DNA from: an uncultured bacterium
Lineage (GTDB): Bacteria; Myxococcota_A; UBA9042; PHBI01
DNA length: 32,141 bases
NCBI GenBank assembly: GCA_938040325.1
Contig: CALHXW010000362.1
Coordinates: 1-32,141, forward strand
Direction: 5' to 3'
In this document: piece after piece, positions 9,201-16,505 of the stretch
Numbering within the stretch: the stretch's first letter is position 1
Layout: every line of letters begins with the position of its first letter
Program-made: the position numbers and the translations under genes
The notes under the pieces: model-generated
Database searches by the model: none
The model's input: the letters and a program-made list of their open reading frames with translations, nothing else
What the model was told of the DNA's origin: nothing

Positions 9201-12200
9201 GCAGTCTTCGTCGATCCCGTCGCAGGTCGTGTCCGTCGTGGTCTCGGAAGCTCCTGGCGCACACGAATCGACCTCGGTGCCGGCAACACAGGACGTCGTC
9301 CCGGTGCTTGCGCAGACTCCCAAGCCACAGCTCGTGGTGGCGCCGACGAAGTCCTCGTCGATCTCGCCGTCGCAGTCGTCGTCGATCCCGTCGCAGGTTG
9401 TGTCGAGCTGCACGCTCGGATCGCCCGCCTCGCACTGGTCGACCTCCTGCCCGTTGACGCAGGCGTGAACGCCTGCAGCTTGGCAGGCGCCGACGCCGCA
9501 CGTGATGGCCGTTGCAGCGAAGTCGTCGTCAGCAACACCATCGCAGTCCTGGTCCAGGCCGTCACAGCTCGTGTCCGTCTGCGACGTCGCCGTGCCTGGC
9601 GCGCACGAGTCCTGCTCGGCGCCGTCCACACACGACGTTACGCCACCGCTGGCGCAGACGCCCAAGCCACACGTCGTGTCGACCACCTCATAGTCCTCGT
9701 CCACCTCGCCGTCACAGTCGTCGTCGATCCCGTCGCAGGTCGTGTCGGTCTCAAGCTCAGGCTGCGACGCTTTGCACTGGTCGACCTCCTTGCCGCCGAT
9801 GCACGCGTGCACACCCGCGACTTCGCAGGCTCCCACACCGCACGTGATGGCAGTCGCGACAAAGTCATCATCGGCGACGCCATCGCAGTCCTGGTCGATG
9901 CCGTCGCAGGTTGCATCGACCTGCGACGTCGGAGAACCGGCCTCGCAGGAGTCCTGCTCGGAGCCTCCCACACAAGCGGTCATCCCGGTGGCAGCACAGA
10001 CGCCTTGGCCGCAGCTGGTGGCGCTCGCCATGAAGTCCTCGTCGACTTCGCCGTCGCAGTCGTCGTCGACGCCGTTGCAGACTGTGTCAACGCTCACAGC
10101 CGGTTCCGCCGCGTCGCACTGCTCGACCTCGCTGCCGTCGACGCACGCGTTCACGCCTGCTGTCAGGCAGGCCCCGACGCCACACGTGATCGCTGTCGCC
10201 TGAAAGTCATCATCAGCCACGCCATCACAGTCCTGGTCGACACCATCGCAGCTAGCATCTGACGACGCCTGGGGCTTCCCTGCCGAGCATGAGTCTTGAG
10301 CGATCCCGTTGACGCAGCTGGTCATCCCTGTTGCCGCACAGACGCCCTGCCCGCAGCTCGTCGCCTCCGCTGTGAAGTCCTCGTCAACCTCGCCGTCGCA
10401 GTCGTCATCGACGCCGTTACAGGACGCATCGACCTCAGCCGCTGGCTGGCCGGCCTCGCAGTCGTCGATGACCTTGCCTGCTTGGCAGCTCCGAATTCCG
10501 GCCGATGCACAGGCACCGACGCCGCACGTGATGGCGGTTGCCGCATAGTCATCGTCGGCAACACCATCGCAGTCTTGGTCGATGCCGTCGCAGGTCGTGT
10601 CGCTTTGGGCGGTGGCGGAGCCTGCCTCGCAGCTGTCGCTCTCGATGCCTGCGCTGCAGCTCGTCACGCCCGTGCTGGCACAAACGCCTACACCACAGGT
10701 CGTCGAGACCGCCAGGTAGTCTTCATCGATCTCACCGTCACAGTCTTCGTCTGCGCCGTTGCAGAGCACATCGGTGGCCGCCGTTGGCTCGCCCGCTTCA
10801 CAGCTGTCGACGTACTCCCCGTCCACACAGCTCCGCTGGCCGACAGCCGCGCAGGCGCCCATGCCGCAGCTGGTGTTCGTGGTGGCTGCGTCCTCGTCGA
10901 TCTCGCCGTCGCAGTCGTCGTCGACGCCGTCGCACGTGGCGTCTTCAGTGGGTGTCGTTCCGCCGAGGCACTGGCCATCAGCAACACAGATCTCGCCGGT
11001 GGTGCAGGGATTGCCGTCGTCGCATGCCGTCCCCTGCGGTGCGTCCCCCGGCTCACAGCTGCCGTCGGGCTGGCAGACCAGCTCGGTACAAGAATCCCCG
11101 TCACCATCATCGGGGCAGCTACAACCATTGCCGTAGACGAGCGGGTACACGCCGAGATCTTCGACGACCACTTCGATCTCTGCGCCGTCATCGGTCGTGG
11201 CGGCCCATGTGCCTTGGGTGTCGTCCGGGATGATCTCCCGCACCACGTAGGTACCTGGATTGAGAAGCGTCGAGACCTCCCCCATGGGGTCGGTCTGCAC
11301 GGTGCGGACCAGCGCGCCGTTCGCGTCAAAGACCTGAAAACGCCAGCGGTTAAGGCCTGCGTCCAGCCCGTCTTGCATGCCGTTTTTGTTCCAGTCGAAG
11401 AACTTGGTGATGTCGACCCGACCAGGGCACACGCCAACAGGCTGAACAAGCTCACTGTCGGCCGGCGCGAGGGTGGCCTCGGTCATCACGGCCCGCCCAG
11501 CCAGCACGCCGGTGGTGTTCGACGTCGTCAGCAGCAGCTCAAAGCTCGCCGGAGGGGCGTACGCAGGCAGCATGGCAAGGTCCATCCTCACAGCGGTGAC
11601 CTGGGGATAGCTGGCACTTGTGATCGACGAGAGCTGCTGCCACTCGCCGCCGATTTGCACATACATCTGAGCCCCGTTCGGTACGCCTGCGACCCCCGCA
11701 AACGTCGCGTTGGCCGTCGATGTGCCGTCCGCCGTGCTGGGAATCGGGCTGACGATGCTGATCGCCTCGAGGTCGACCCCTCCGGTGTTGGTACCGGCGA
11801 CCACGAAGCGTGGCTGCTGGCCCGAGTGACAGCCGGGCTCGACCGAGACGTTCATCTCGGGAGGTACTGTCAGGGCAAAGGTGCCGTTTCGTGGGGCGGG
11901 AACATAGCCGTCTCGCGTGTTCTCCGAGGTGACCGTACCTGTGAACGTGACGCTGTCGCCGTTGACGAAACCGTGACTCTCGCTCGTGACGAACTCGATC
12001 TCGCCGTGCACACATGGAAACCACCGGTCTGGGACAAGAGCGGGTGTGTCCGCGTCACCGAACGTCCACACCAGCGGGTTCTGACCAGGAGCGGGCTCGG
12101 TGAACGGAATGCCTCCTAAGTCGCAGGTGGCGTCATCGCGTACCACCGTCTTGATGCCGGTCACTGTGACGCCAGGGGGCACGGTGACCGACATGGTCGG

Positions 12201-13871
12201 GTTCTGAACCCGTGCGTAGCTGCTGCTGCGACGAACGCCAAAGCTGATGATTCCGGGCTCGCCCACGATCAGGATCTGAGGTGTCGTCAGGTAGGGGTTG
12301 CTGACGTTGTTGTTGTCGAGCACCAGCATCGTGGGCTGGCTGCCACGGATCATGGTGCGGCTTGCGGTCGTCTCCATCGAGATGGGACCGTCTTGCCCGG
12401 TTGCATCGAGCTGAGCCACGTTTGTGGCCACCCGGCTTGTGTCGCCGGCCGGCACATACCCGAAGGGAACGTAGGTGAAGAAACGGAAGATGATCGGGAT
12501 GATACCGCCCTCCGTCGTTCCCCACTCGTCAGCATAAAAGAGGATGTGCGATGCGTCTTCCTGCCAGCCGACCTGGCAGTCTCCGCCTGCGACGAAGCTC
12601 TGAAACTCAGCCACCGTCATCGGGTCGGTCTGCCCGGGCAGATCGCACGTGTGCATCACGAAGTCGACCGCTGGGGTGATGGTGATGTTGGACAGTAGCC
12701 GCAGGTCGTCAGGGATGCGGTCTTGCAGCAAGACGTCGGTGTATGGCGGAACCCCTTTGTCGGGGATCAGCGTGATGTCCCAGCGGGTGCTTGCGTCCTC
12801 AGAAGTCCCGCCGAGTCCCTGTTTTACGAAGCGTCGCCCCTCGCCGCAGGCTGGCGCTGTGAAGGCCTGGTTGTTTGGGCCAAACCAGGTGTTCAGCTCG
12901 GCGATGTGACGCTGGATGTTGCCGCTCGCAGTGACCTCTACGCCATCGAAGACGCCGGTGGCTTCGTAGTCGGTGTCCCCAGACATGAACGGAATCACCG
13001 AGCACGGGATCCAAGCGGCGACGATGAGGTGGTTGCTGTAGCTATGACTGAATCCGCTTGAGCCAATGCGGTTGCCCTGAGTCGCTGTGACCGTGCCTCC
13101 CATCGAGACCCACGGCGTGAGGTTGTGGCTAACAACCAGGTTTGAGCCCGGCGTTGGCAGACCGTTGTTGGCGTTCGCTGCGAACGCGTCGACGAAGACG
13201 GCCCCCGGCGGCAGAGTCGCGGTGATCGTGCCGCCGGGCTCGATGCTGGCGCTGCCTTGGTTTCGGACGCGCCAGTCCATCTTGTAGTGCATGCCGAACT
13301 CGCCGGTAACAGGATGCTCGACGAAGTAGACGTGGCCCGCGCCGTCGGCGCGGTCGTAGTCATGCCACACCGCATTAAACGTCGCGTTCGTGATGATGCT
13401 GTCGGACGCCGGCCCAACCGAGAACGCTTGCCCGCTGCCGGAGGGTGGCGTGTACGTGGGACTGGTGATCTGCGCTGTGATGGTCGCGCTACTTCCGTCG
13501 GGGAACCGGTATCGCTCAAAGCGTAGGTTGAGCACGATGTTGCCTGACACGCCGCCGCCTGCGTCCAAGAAGCTGTTGGTCCATGTGCATGTCCTGACGT
13601 CGCCGCTGACCGTGCAGGCGAAGTTCGGAAAGGTCGACAGCTCGTGGGTCGACTTCAAGACGTTGGCGCCAACGGGCATCGTGACCTTCACCTCAAGGTC
13701 CTCGTACGTCCCACCGTCGAGGCTGTAGGCAATGGGGGCATCGAAGGCGACCGTCAGATCGGTGTCGACGGGTAGGTCGACCGAGACGGAGCTTTGTGCG
13801 AGCGCGACGCCGCTCCACGCGAGACCCACAAACAACACCACGGCCGCCAACACGTGTTTCGTGCTCACCAT
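6210..13871 (-). CDS. Giant secreted multidomain protein with MopE-like repeats and MYXO-CTERM-like tail
   Basis: The 2553-residue protein starts at the ATG at 13871, with GGGGA about ten bases upstream. A TTG four codons earlier is possible. A signal peptide ends near ALA-Q (25/26). Residues ~26-815 are beta-rich DUF11-like domains (phrases such as TATLPPGAVF and VTVPPGVTV). Residues ~819-915 form an SdrD B-like domain (KFFDWNKNGMQDG, then GTYVVREI). Residues ~975-2025 hold 19 Cys/Asp-rich MopE-like units (CDGxDxDCDGxxDE). Residues ~2035-2290 hold three Ig-like modules with FECxxDxGxWxPC-type cores. An HYR domain (~2296-2381) and a thrombospondin type 3-like DTDDDG...DNCP segment (~2470-2505) follow. 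The tail has Cys2520, a membrane segment and RRRR (2543-2546), as in MYXO-CTERM surface-sorting tails. The DxDxDGxxDE pattern suggests calcium binding; MopE itself binds copper. A surface or adhesion role is inferred. No partner gene is adjacent. Confidence 0.85.
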   Translation of the reverse strand: MVSTKHVLAAVVLFVGLAWSGVALAQSSVSVDLPVDTDLTVAFDAPIAYSLDGGTYEDLEVKVTMPVGANVLKSTHELSTFPNFACTVSGDVRTCTWTNSFLDAGGGVSGNIVLNLRFERYRFPDGSSATITAQITSPTYTPPSGSGQAFSVGPASDSIITNATFNAVWHDYDRADGAGHVYFVEHPVTGEFGMHYKMDWRVRNQGSASIEPGGTITATLPPGAVFVDAFAANANNGLPTPGSNLVVSHNLTPWVSMGGTVTATQGNRIGSSGFSHSYSNHLIVAAWIPCSVIPFMSGDTDYEATGVFDGVEVTASGNIQRHIAELNTWFGPNNQAFTAPACGEGRRFVKQGLGGTSEDASTRWDITLIPDKGVPPYTDVLLQDRIPDDLRLLSNITITPAVDFVMHTCDLPGQTDPMTVAEFQSFVAGGDCQVGWQEDASHILFYADEWGTTEGGIIPIIFRFFTYVPFGYVPAGDTSRVATNVAQLDATGQDGPISMETTASRTMIRGSQPTMLVLDNNNVSNPYLTTPQILIVGEPGIISFGVRRSSSYARVQNPTMSVTVPPGVTVTGIKTVVRDDATCDLGGIPFTEPAPGQNPLVWTFGDADTPALVPDRWFPCVHGEIEFVTSESHGFVNGDSVTFTGTVTSENTRDGYVPAPRNGTFALTVPPEMNVSVEPGCHSGQQPRFVVAGTNTGGVDLEAISIVSPIPSTADGTSTANATFAGVAGVPNGAQMYVQIGGEWQQLSSITSASYPQVTAVRMDLAMLPAYAPPASFELLLTTSNTTGVLAGRAVMTEATLAPADSELVQPVGVCPGRVDITKFFDWNKNGMQDGLDAGLNRWRFQVFDANGALVRTVQTDPMGEVSTLLNPGTYVVREIIPDDTQGTWAATTDDGAEIEVVVEDLGVYPLVYGNGCSCPDDGDGDSCTELVCQPDGSCEPGDAPQGTACDDGNPCTTGEICVADGQCLGGTTPTEDATCDGVDDDCDGEIDEDAATTNTSCGMGACAAVGQRSCVDGEYVDSCEAGEPTAATDVLCNGADEDCDGEIDEDYLAVSTTCGVGVCASTGVTSCSAGIESDSCEAGSATAQSDTTCDGIDQDCDGVADDDYAATAITCGVGACASAGIRSCQAGKVIDDCEAGQPAAEVDASCNGVDDDCDGEVDEDFTAEATSCGQGVCAATGMTSCVNGIAQDSCSAGKPQASSDASCDGVDQDCDGVADDDFQATAITCGVGACLTAGVNACVDGSEVEQCDAAEPAVSVDTVCNGVDDDCDGEVDEDFMASATSCGQGVCAATGMTACVGGSEQDSCEAGSPTSQVDATCDGIDQDCDGVADDDFVATAITCGVGACEVAGVHACIGGKEVDQCKASQPELETDTTCDGIDDDCDGEVDEDYEVVDTTCGLGVCASGGVTSCVDGAEQDSCAPGTATSQTDTSCDGLDQDCDGVADDDFAATAITCGVGACQAAGVHACVNGQEVDQCEAGDPSVQLDTTCDGIDDDCDGEIDEDFVGATTSCGLGVCASTGTTSCVAGTEVDSCAPGASETTTDTTCDGIDEDCDGVADDDFAATPITCGVGACETAGVHTCVDGQEVDQCTAAEPATDVDTVCNGVDDDCDGEVDEEFVSEATSCGLGVCASTGVTSCVGGALEDTCEAGEPIEAEDVDCDGVDTDCDGVADDDFPVTAITCGVGACEVAGIHTCVAGEEVDQCTPGEASVDADTVCNGIDDDCDGEVDEEFVGEATTCGQGVCASTGETSCVDGATQDSCLAGAPASDTDATCDGVDQDCDGVADDDFPATPITCGVGACETGGVHTCVDGEEVDDCQSNEPEVSEDTACNGIDDDCDGEVDEEFVSAATACGVGACMSTGETSCLAGVEVDSCEPDAPASETDATCDGVDEDCDGVADDDYPATSVTCGVGACEAAGVETCIDGEEVTQCEPLEPAFEQDLLCDGLDEDCDGAVDEDFVAEDTSCGVGICSDNMGVTSCDDGVLNDSCDPTAGAVDETCDSTDENCDGLVDGDGEGGSVCGPLDTQVSCPDAVLSSGVVTLTFSNPLDADWDSFECLVDDGDWAPCESGDVFDVGAGEHVLQVRAVDGGGNPDPTPATCVFSVDDVAPDTFIEVHPGDPSTDNDATFGFGSDEAPVTYACVLDPESSPPAPEEYADCDPTEFFDGLGDGEHTLWVAATDAAGNTDESPATYTWTIDSRVPETAITSEPHGEVHETSSVALTYEDPGDAEASTFECRLDGGDWEPCDGGAVTYDDLPLGEHTFEVRTCNPATGECDPSPASETFTIVDFICEVPFALTCDETREVEAPADRCDWEGVATATATRDCEGSVQVSVEPDVYPVGTSTVGFEASDDRGNSATCETSLIVVDVTAPEVACGEWQVDRATARPAGSDACGVTLDVQITSCDATSGEGGALADDACPFEVIDGDVVFTGGVGASVVATYAVTGVDPSGLSTTVSCEVALDPDTDDDGVVDSVDNCPFVGNPAQANLDLDPLGDACDAAPDEGLLATGGAGCTAGGPIPWSLVAVLAVLAGLWARRRRADVRRPV
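7797..10943 (-). repeat. In-frame MopE-like repeat array, 171-bp units in 342-bp A/B pairs
   Basis: Eighteen units are spaced exactly 171 bp (57 codons) apart with no indels, judged by the recurring CCGTC/CCGTCG marker (for example 7999, 8170, 8341, 8683, 9025, 9367, 9709, 10051, 10393, 10735, 10906). A nineteenth, degenerate unit (marker 7831, 168 bp away) closes the array. From unit 2 to unit 18 two types alternate strictly. Type A reads DxDCDGE(V/I)DE (DCDGAVDE in unit 18), then mostly TxCGxGVC. Type B reads DxDCDGVADDD, then mostly ITCGVGAC. The real period is therefore 342 bp. Each complete unit carries six cysteines. Unit 1 is A-like and sits next to another A, breaking the alternation at that end. 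Confidence 0.95.
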
Positions 13872-13899
13872 TTTGTTCCCCAATCTGTCGTACGTTTAC

Positions 13900-13914
13900 T
13901 TCCCAATATGGGAA
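13900..13914 (-). promoter_or_regulatory. Inverted repeat upstream of the giant gene
   Basis: TTCCCA and TGGGAA are perfect six-base arms around a three-base AT-rich centre. They lie about 29 bp upstream of the giant gene's ATG in an unusually AT-rich patch (13871-13920). The position suits an operator over the promoter or an early 5' leader element. No convincing -35/-10 pair was found nearby, so the promoter itself is not assigned. Confidence 0.35.
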
Positions 13915-14051
13915 TCGATCAGCGCTCCGTCCAGCGCAAGCGGGGCGAATTCCAAGCGCTCACCGACAGGATCGGGTTGTCGACAGCCTCGAGCCGGGGC
14001 AAATCGCCCATGTGGCGCCGGGGGCGTCCGGGACGCGTTGGCTCCGAAACG

Positions 14052-14085
14052 AAAAAACTCCCGCCAGGTTCGCACCTGACGGGAG
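14052..14085 (-). terminator. Rho-independent terminator of the FKBP lipoprotein gene
   Basis: On the minus strand a 12-bp stem (arms 14074-14085 and 14058-14069, one G-U wobble, four-base loop) is followed at once by six T residues (14057-14052). It lies 55 bp after the FKBP stop codon. It probably ends transcription from the whole nqr side and insulates the giant gene's promoter downstream. Confidence 0.85.
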
Positions 14086-14140
14086 CTGGTCTCATGAAGC
14101 GGCCGAAGGCAAGACCTCCATCCGCAAGCGCTGCCTCAAC

Positions 14141-14923
14141 CTACTTGATGCTGAGCAGCTCGACGTCGAAGACAAGCATGCCGGCGGGCTTGCCGGGGCT
14201 GCCCTTGTAGGCCAGGTTCTCTGGAATCCAGAGACGCCGCTCTTCGCCGACCGACATCAGCTGAAGCCCCTCGGTCCAGCCGGCGATCACGCGGTTGAGC
14301 GGGAAGGTCGCTGGGGCGCCGCGCGAGACGCTGCTGTCGAACGCTTTCCCATCGGTGGTCCAGCCGGTGTAGTGCACGGTGACAACGCTGGTCGGACCGG
14401 GCTTCTTGGCGTCGGCCTTGGCGGCGGTGAGAACCTTCGTCGCCAGACCGCTCGCGGTCTTTTTGGCGTCCGCGGGCGGGGCCGCGACGTCCTTGGGCGC
14501 TGCCGGCATCGCCTTCTTCTTCGGAACGCCAACGAGCTTGGTGGCGCCGATCTCTTTCATGACCTGAGCGTACGACGCCACGCCGCCGCCTTCGCGGTGG
14601 CAGTGATTGCGATGGCACTTGGTGAAGCCAGCTGGGGGCTTGCGTGGATCGAACGTCACCTCGCCCTTGCCGGCAGCGGCGGTCTTGGCGCCCGCGTTGG
14701 CTTTGTCAGCGGCGGCTTTCTTTGCAGCCTCGGCCTTCTTGGTTGCTTCGGCCACCTTGGCTTCAGCGGCCTTCTTCGCCTCAGCAGCTTCCTTGGCGAC
14801 CTTGTCGGCCGGCTTCACCGCTGTGGCTTTTGCGCCTTTGTCGGCGGCCTTGTCGCAGCCAGTGGTGCCCAGGGCCATCAGGCCAGCAACCGCACCCGCG
14901 GCCAGCATCGTCGTCAACTTCAT
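14141..14923 (-). CDS. FKBP-type peptidyl-prolyl isomerase lipoprotein
   Basis: This is a cis-trans prolyl isomerase predicted to act outside the cytoplasm. The ATG at 14923 is chosen over an ORF start 18 bases earlier because AGGAG sits seven bases upstream. The N-terminal signal ends at GTTGC, so Cys23 is a likely lipidation site although Thr at -3 is not ideal. Residues ~25-90 are an Ala/Lys/Glu helix or coiled coil. A CHRNHCH patch (103-109) follows, then a Lys/Ala/Pro linker. The FKBP fold occupies ~179-260 with VHYTG (Y185), FDSS (F195, D196), RVIAGWTEGL (V212, I213, W216), LAYKG (Y239) and VFDVEL, so the active-site pocket looks complete. It is co-oriented with the nqr genes and ends at a strong terminator. 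Its client proteins are unknown. Confidence 0.88.
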   Translation of the reverse strand: MKLTTMLAAGAVAGLMALGTTGCDKAADKGAKATAVKPADKVAKEAAEAKKAAEAKVAEATKKAEAAKKAAADKANAGAKTAAAGKGEVTFDPRKPPAGFTKCHRNHCHREGGGVASYAQVMKEIGATKLVGVPKKKAMPAAPKDVAAPPADAKKTASGLATKVLTAAKADAKKPGPTSVVTVHYTGWTTDGKAFDSSVSRGAPATFPLNRVIAGWTEGLQLMSVGEERRLWIPENLAYKGSPGKPAGMLVFDVELLSIK

Positions 14924-15040
14924 GTCCAACTCCTTTCGCATTCACGATCGGGCGGCCAATTACCACGAACAGCTGCTTGGTTCCACGCCAGAAAGCCTGT
15001 AGCCCGTCCGACCACACGCTTGGGCGCCGATCAGCGAGGT

Positions 15041-15283
15041 TCAGCTGTGCTTGCGGCGACCGAAGGCGCTGGTGGGGACGACGTCGCGAGGGATTCCCTT
15101 GCGATCGTCGGGGCCCGGTCCTGTCTCGCACTTTCGCGGGATCCCCTGTGCGTCGCAGGCGCAGTCCGCACCACCTTCACCGCCGCATGAGCCCTGGAGC
15201 TGGCGGTTGGAAAAGATGACGCCAACGGCCATGGCAGCCATGAGCGCGCCGATGAGGAGTACGGTGAGAACGAACGTCGTCAT
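15041..15283 (-). CDS. nqrM: Na+-NQR maturation protein NqrM
   Basis: This small 80-residue membrane protein is needed for inserting iron into the NqrD/NqrE cysteine site in known Na+-NQR systems (NqrM, formerly DUF539). It has one N-terminal membrane helix (TTFVLTVLLIGALMAAMAVGV), then the family's Arg-x2-x2-GSCGG block (C33) and further cysteines at 41, 43 and 52. The ATG at 15283 gives the normal family length. The frame is open 17 codons upstream but that stretch looks non-coding. No strong ribosome binding site is visible. Position right after apbE at the end of the nqr cluster is the usual place for nqrM and supports the call. Confidence 0.87.
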   Translation of the reverse strand: MTTFVLTVLLIGALMAAMAVGVIFSNRQLQGSCGGEGGADCACDAQGIPRKCETGPGPDDRKGIPRDVVPTSAFGRRKHS

Positions 15284-15394
15284 GGCCGAGGCTCTACCAC
15301 AGTCGGCTCGTGACGGCGACAATGGGTTCCGCACCGGAGCGCCATGTGCCCTGGGAGCCCAAGAGCAGCCGATCGAGGCGGTCTGAGCTTGCGA

Positions 15395-16486
15395 TCACTT
15401 GGGTGCGACAAGCGCATCAAACGCAGTGGTTCGACGCTCGGCAAAAGCCTCTCCGTCGCGAATGAGCATCAGCACCGCCCAGCCCTTGGACTCGGCAAGC
15501 GTCAGTCCTTCCTCAGGTCCCAAGACGCTGAGCGCCGTGGCCAGGGCATCAGCCTGCATGCAGGTGTCACTGACAACCGTGACCGAGGCCGTCGTGTGCT
15601 CGACGGGCCGGCCCGTCCGCGGATCGATGGTGTGTGACAAGCGCTTGCCCTCGCGCTCGATGACGTTGCGATAGTCCCCGGACGTTGCCATGGCCTGATC
15701 GAGCAGCGGCACGACGCGATGGACTCTGCGCTGTGGTCCGGCCACTGGTACCTCGACACCAAGGCGCCATGGCTCGCCGGACTTGTTGAGGCCCCTAGCA
15801 CGGACCTCGCCGCCGACCTCTACGAGGTAAGCGCCGTAGCCAAGGCGATCGAGAGTCGCCGCCACTTGGTCGACGCCATAGCCCTTCGCAATCGCTGAGA
15901 GGTCGACGTAGACGTCGCCTCGAGCCTTGCTCAGCGTGCCCGCCCCGGAGTCGATGGCGATCATGTCTTGCCCCACCCGGCTCATCAACGCCGACAGCTC
16001 TGCCTCCGTCGGCACGTCGCCGTCTTTGTCTGGGCCGAAGCCCCAGGCATTGACGAGGGGCCCAACGGTGACGTCAAACGCGCCACCGGTCACCTCGGCG
16101 ATCGCTCTCGCTTCGCTGACCACGGCCATCAGCATCGGCGAGGCCTGGACTGGGGCCGTCGCGGTGCCGCGGTTGAAGCCGGAGAGCTCAGAGTCTTCCC
16201 GGTAGGTCGACATGCTCGCGTTGACGGCCTCAAGGGTCGCTGTGATCTCTTGCCGCGCCCCTTTCACCGCTGACGGCTCGGGCTTGCCCGTCGTGACGAC
16301 CTTGACCGTCCACGTCGTTCCCATGGTCGGGCCAGAGATCACCGTCTGCCACGGGTCCGTCGACGCGTCTCCCCGGCGCATCCACAGGACCACGAAGAGC
16401 GCGATCACGAAGAGAGCCGGCAGGCCGAAGCGGCGCAGCATCCAGATTCGATACGCCGTCGGCTCTGTCGGTGGTTCGGGTCGCAT
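15395..16486 (-). CDS. apbE: FAD:protein FMN transferase (ApbE)
   Basis: The enzyme attaches FMN from FAD through a phosphoester bond to threonine in NqrB and NqrC outside the cytoplasmic membrane. The 363-residue protein has a membrane anchor at ~17-37 (LPALFVIALFVVLWM) instead of the lipobox seen in many ApbE proteins. Family motifs in order are GTTWTVK, MSTYREDSELSGFN, GGAFDVTVGPLVNAWGFG, DLSAIAKGYGVD, YLVEVGGEVRARG, SHTIDPRTGRPV and DALATALSVLG, the last two carrying flavin- and Mg-binding residues. The start is 19 bases after the nqrF stop, so it belongs to the nqr operon. Its two acceptor threonines are encoded upstream in the same cluster. Confidence 0.95.
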   Translation of the reverse strand: MRPEPPTEPTAYRIWMLRRFGLPALFVIALFVVLWMRRGDASTDPWQTVISGPTMGTTWTVKVVTTGKPEPSAVKGARQEITATLEAVNASMSTYREDSELSGFNRGTATAPVQASPMLMAVVSEARAIAEVTGGAFDVTVGPLVNAWGFGPDKDGDVPTEAELSALMSRVGQDMIAIDSGAGTLSKARGDVYVDLSAIAKGYGVDQVAATLDRLGYGAYLVEVGGEVRARGLNKSGEPWRLGVEVPVAGPQRRVHRVVPLLDQAMATSGDYRNVIEREGKRLSHTIDPRTGRPVEHTTASVTVVSDTCMQADALATALSVLGPEEGLTLAESKGWAVLMLIRDGEAFAERRTTAFDALVAPK

Positions 16487-16505
16487 CAGCGGCCGTCAGC
16501 TCGGC

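Noticed and set aside
8637-10262. 541-codon open frame on the plus strand across the repeat array
   Set aside because: It is the antisense shadow of the 171-bp repeat: a period divisible by three repeats the same stop-free frame. Its Val/Asp/Ala-rich product has no recognisable domain, while the minus strand gives conserved MopE-like units.
7797-10943. Regularly spaced repeats that might be taken for a CRISPR array
   Set aside because: The units are 171 bp, in frame, diverged from each other, and encode a Cys/Asp motif. No cas gene is nearby.
10296-12119. 607-codon open frame on the plus strand, antisense to the giant gene
   Set aside because: High GC and the coding constraint of the opposite strand explain it. 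No ribosome binding site, domain or natural composition supports it.
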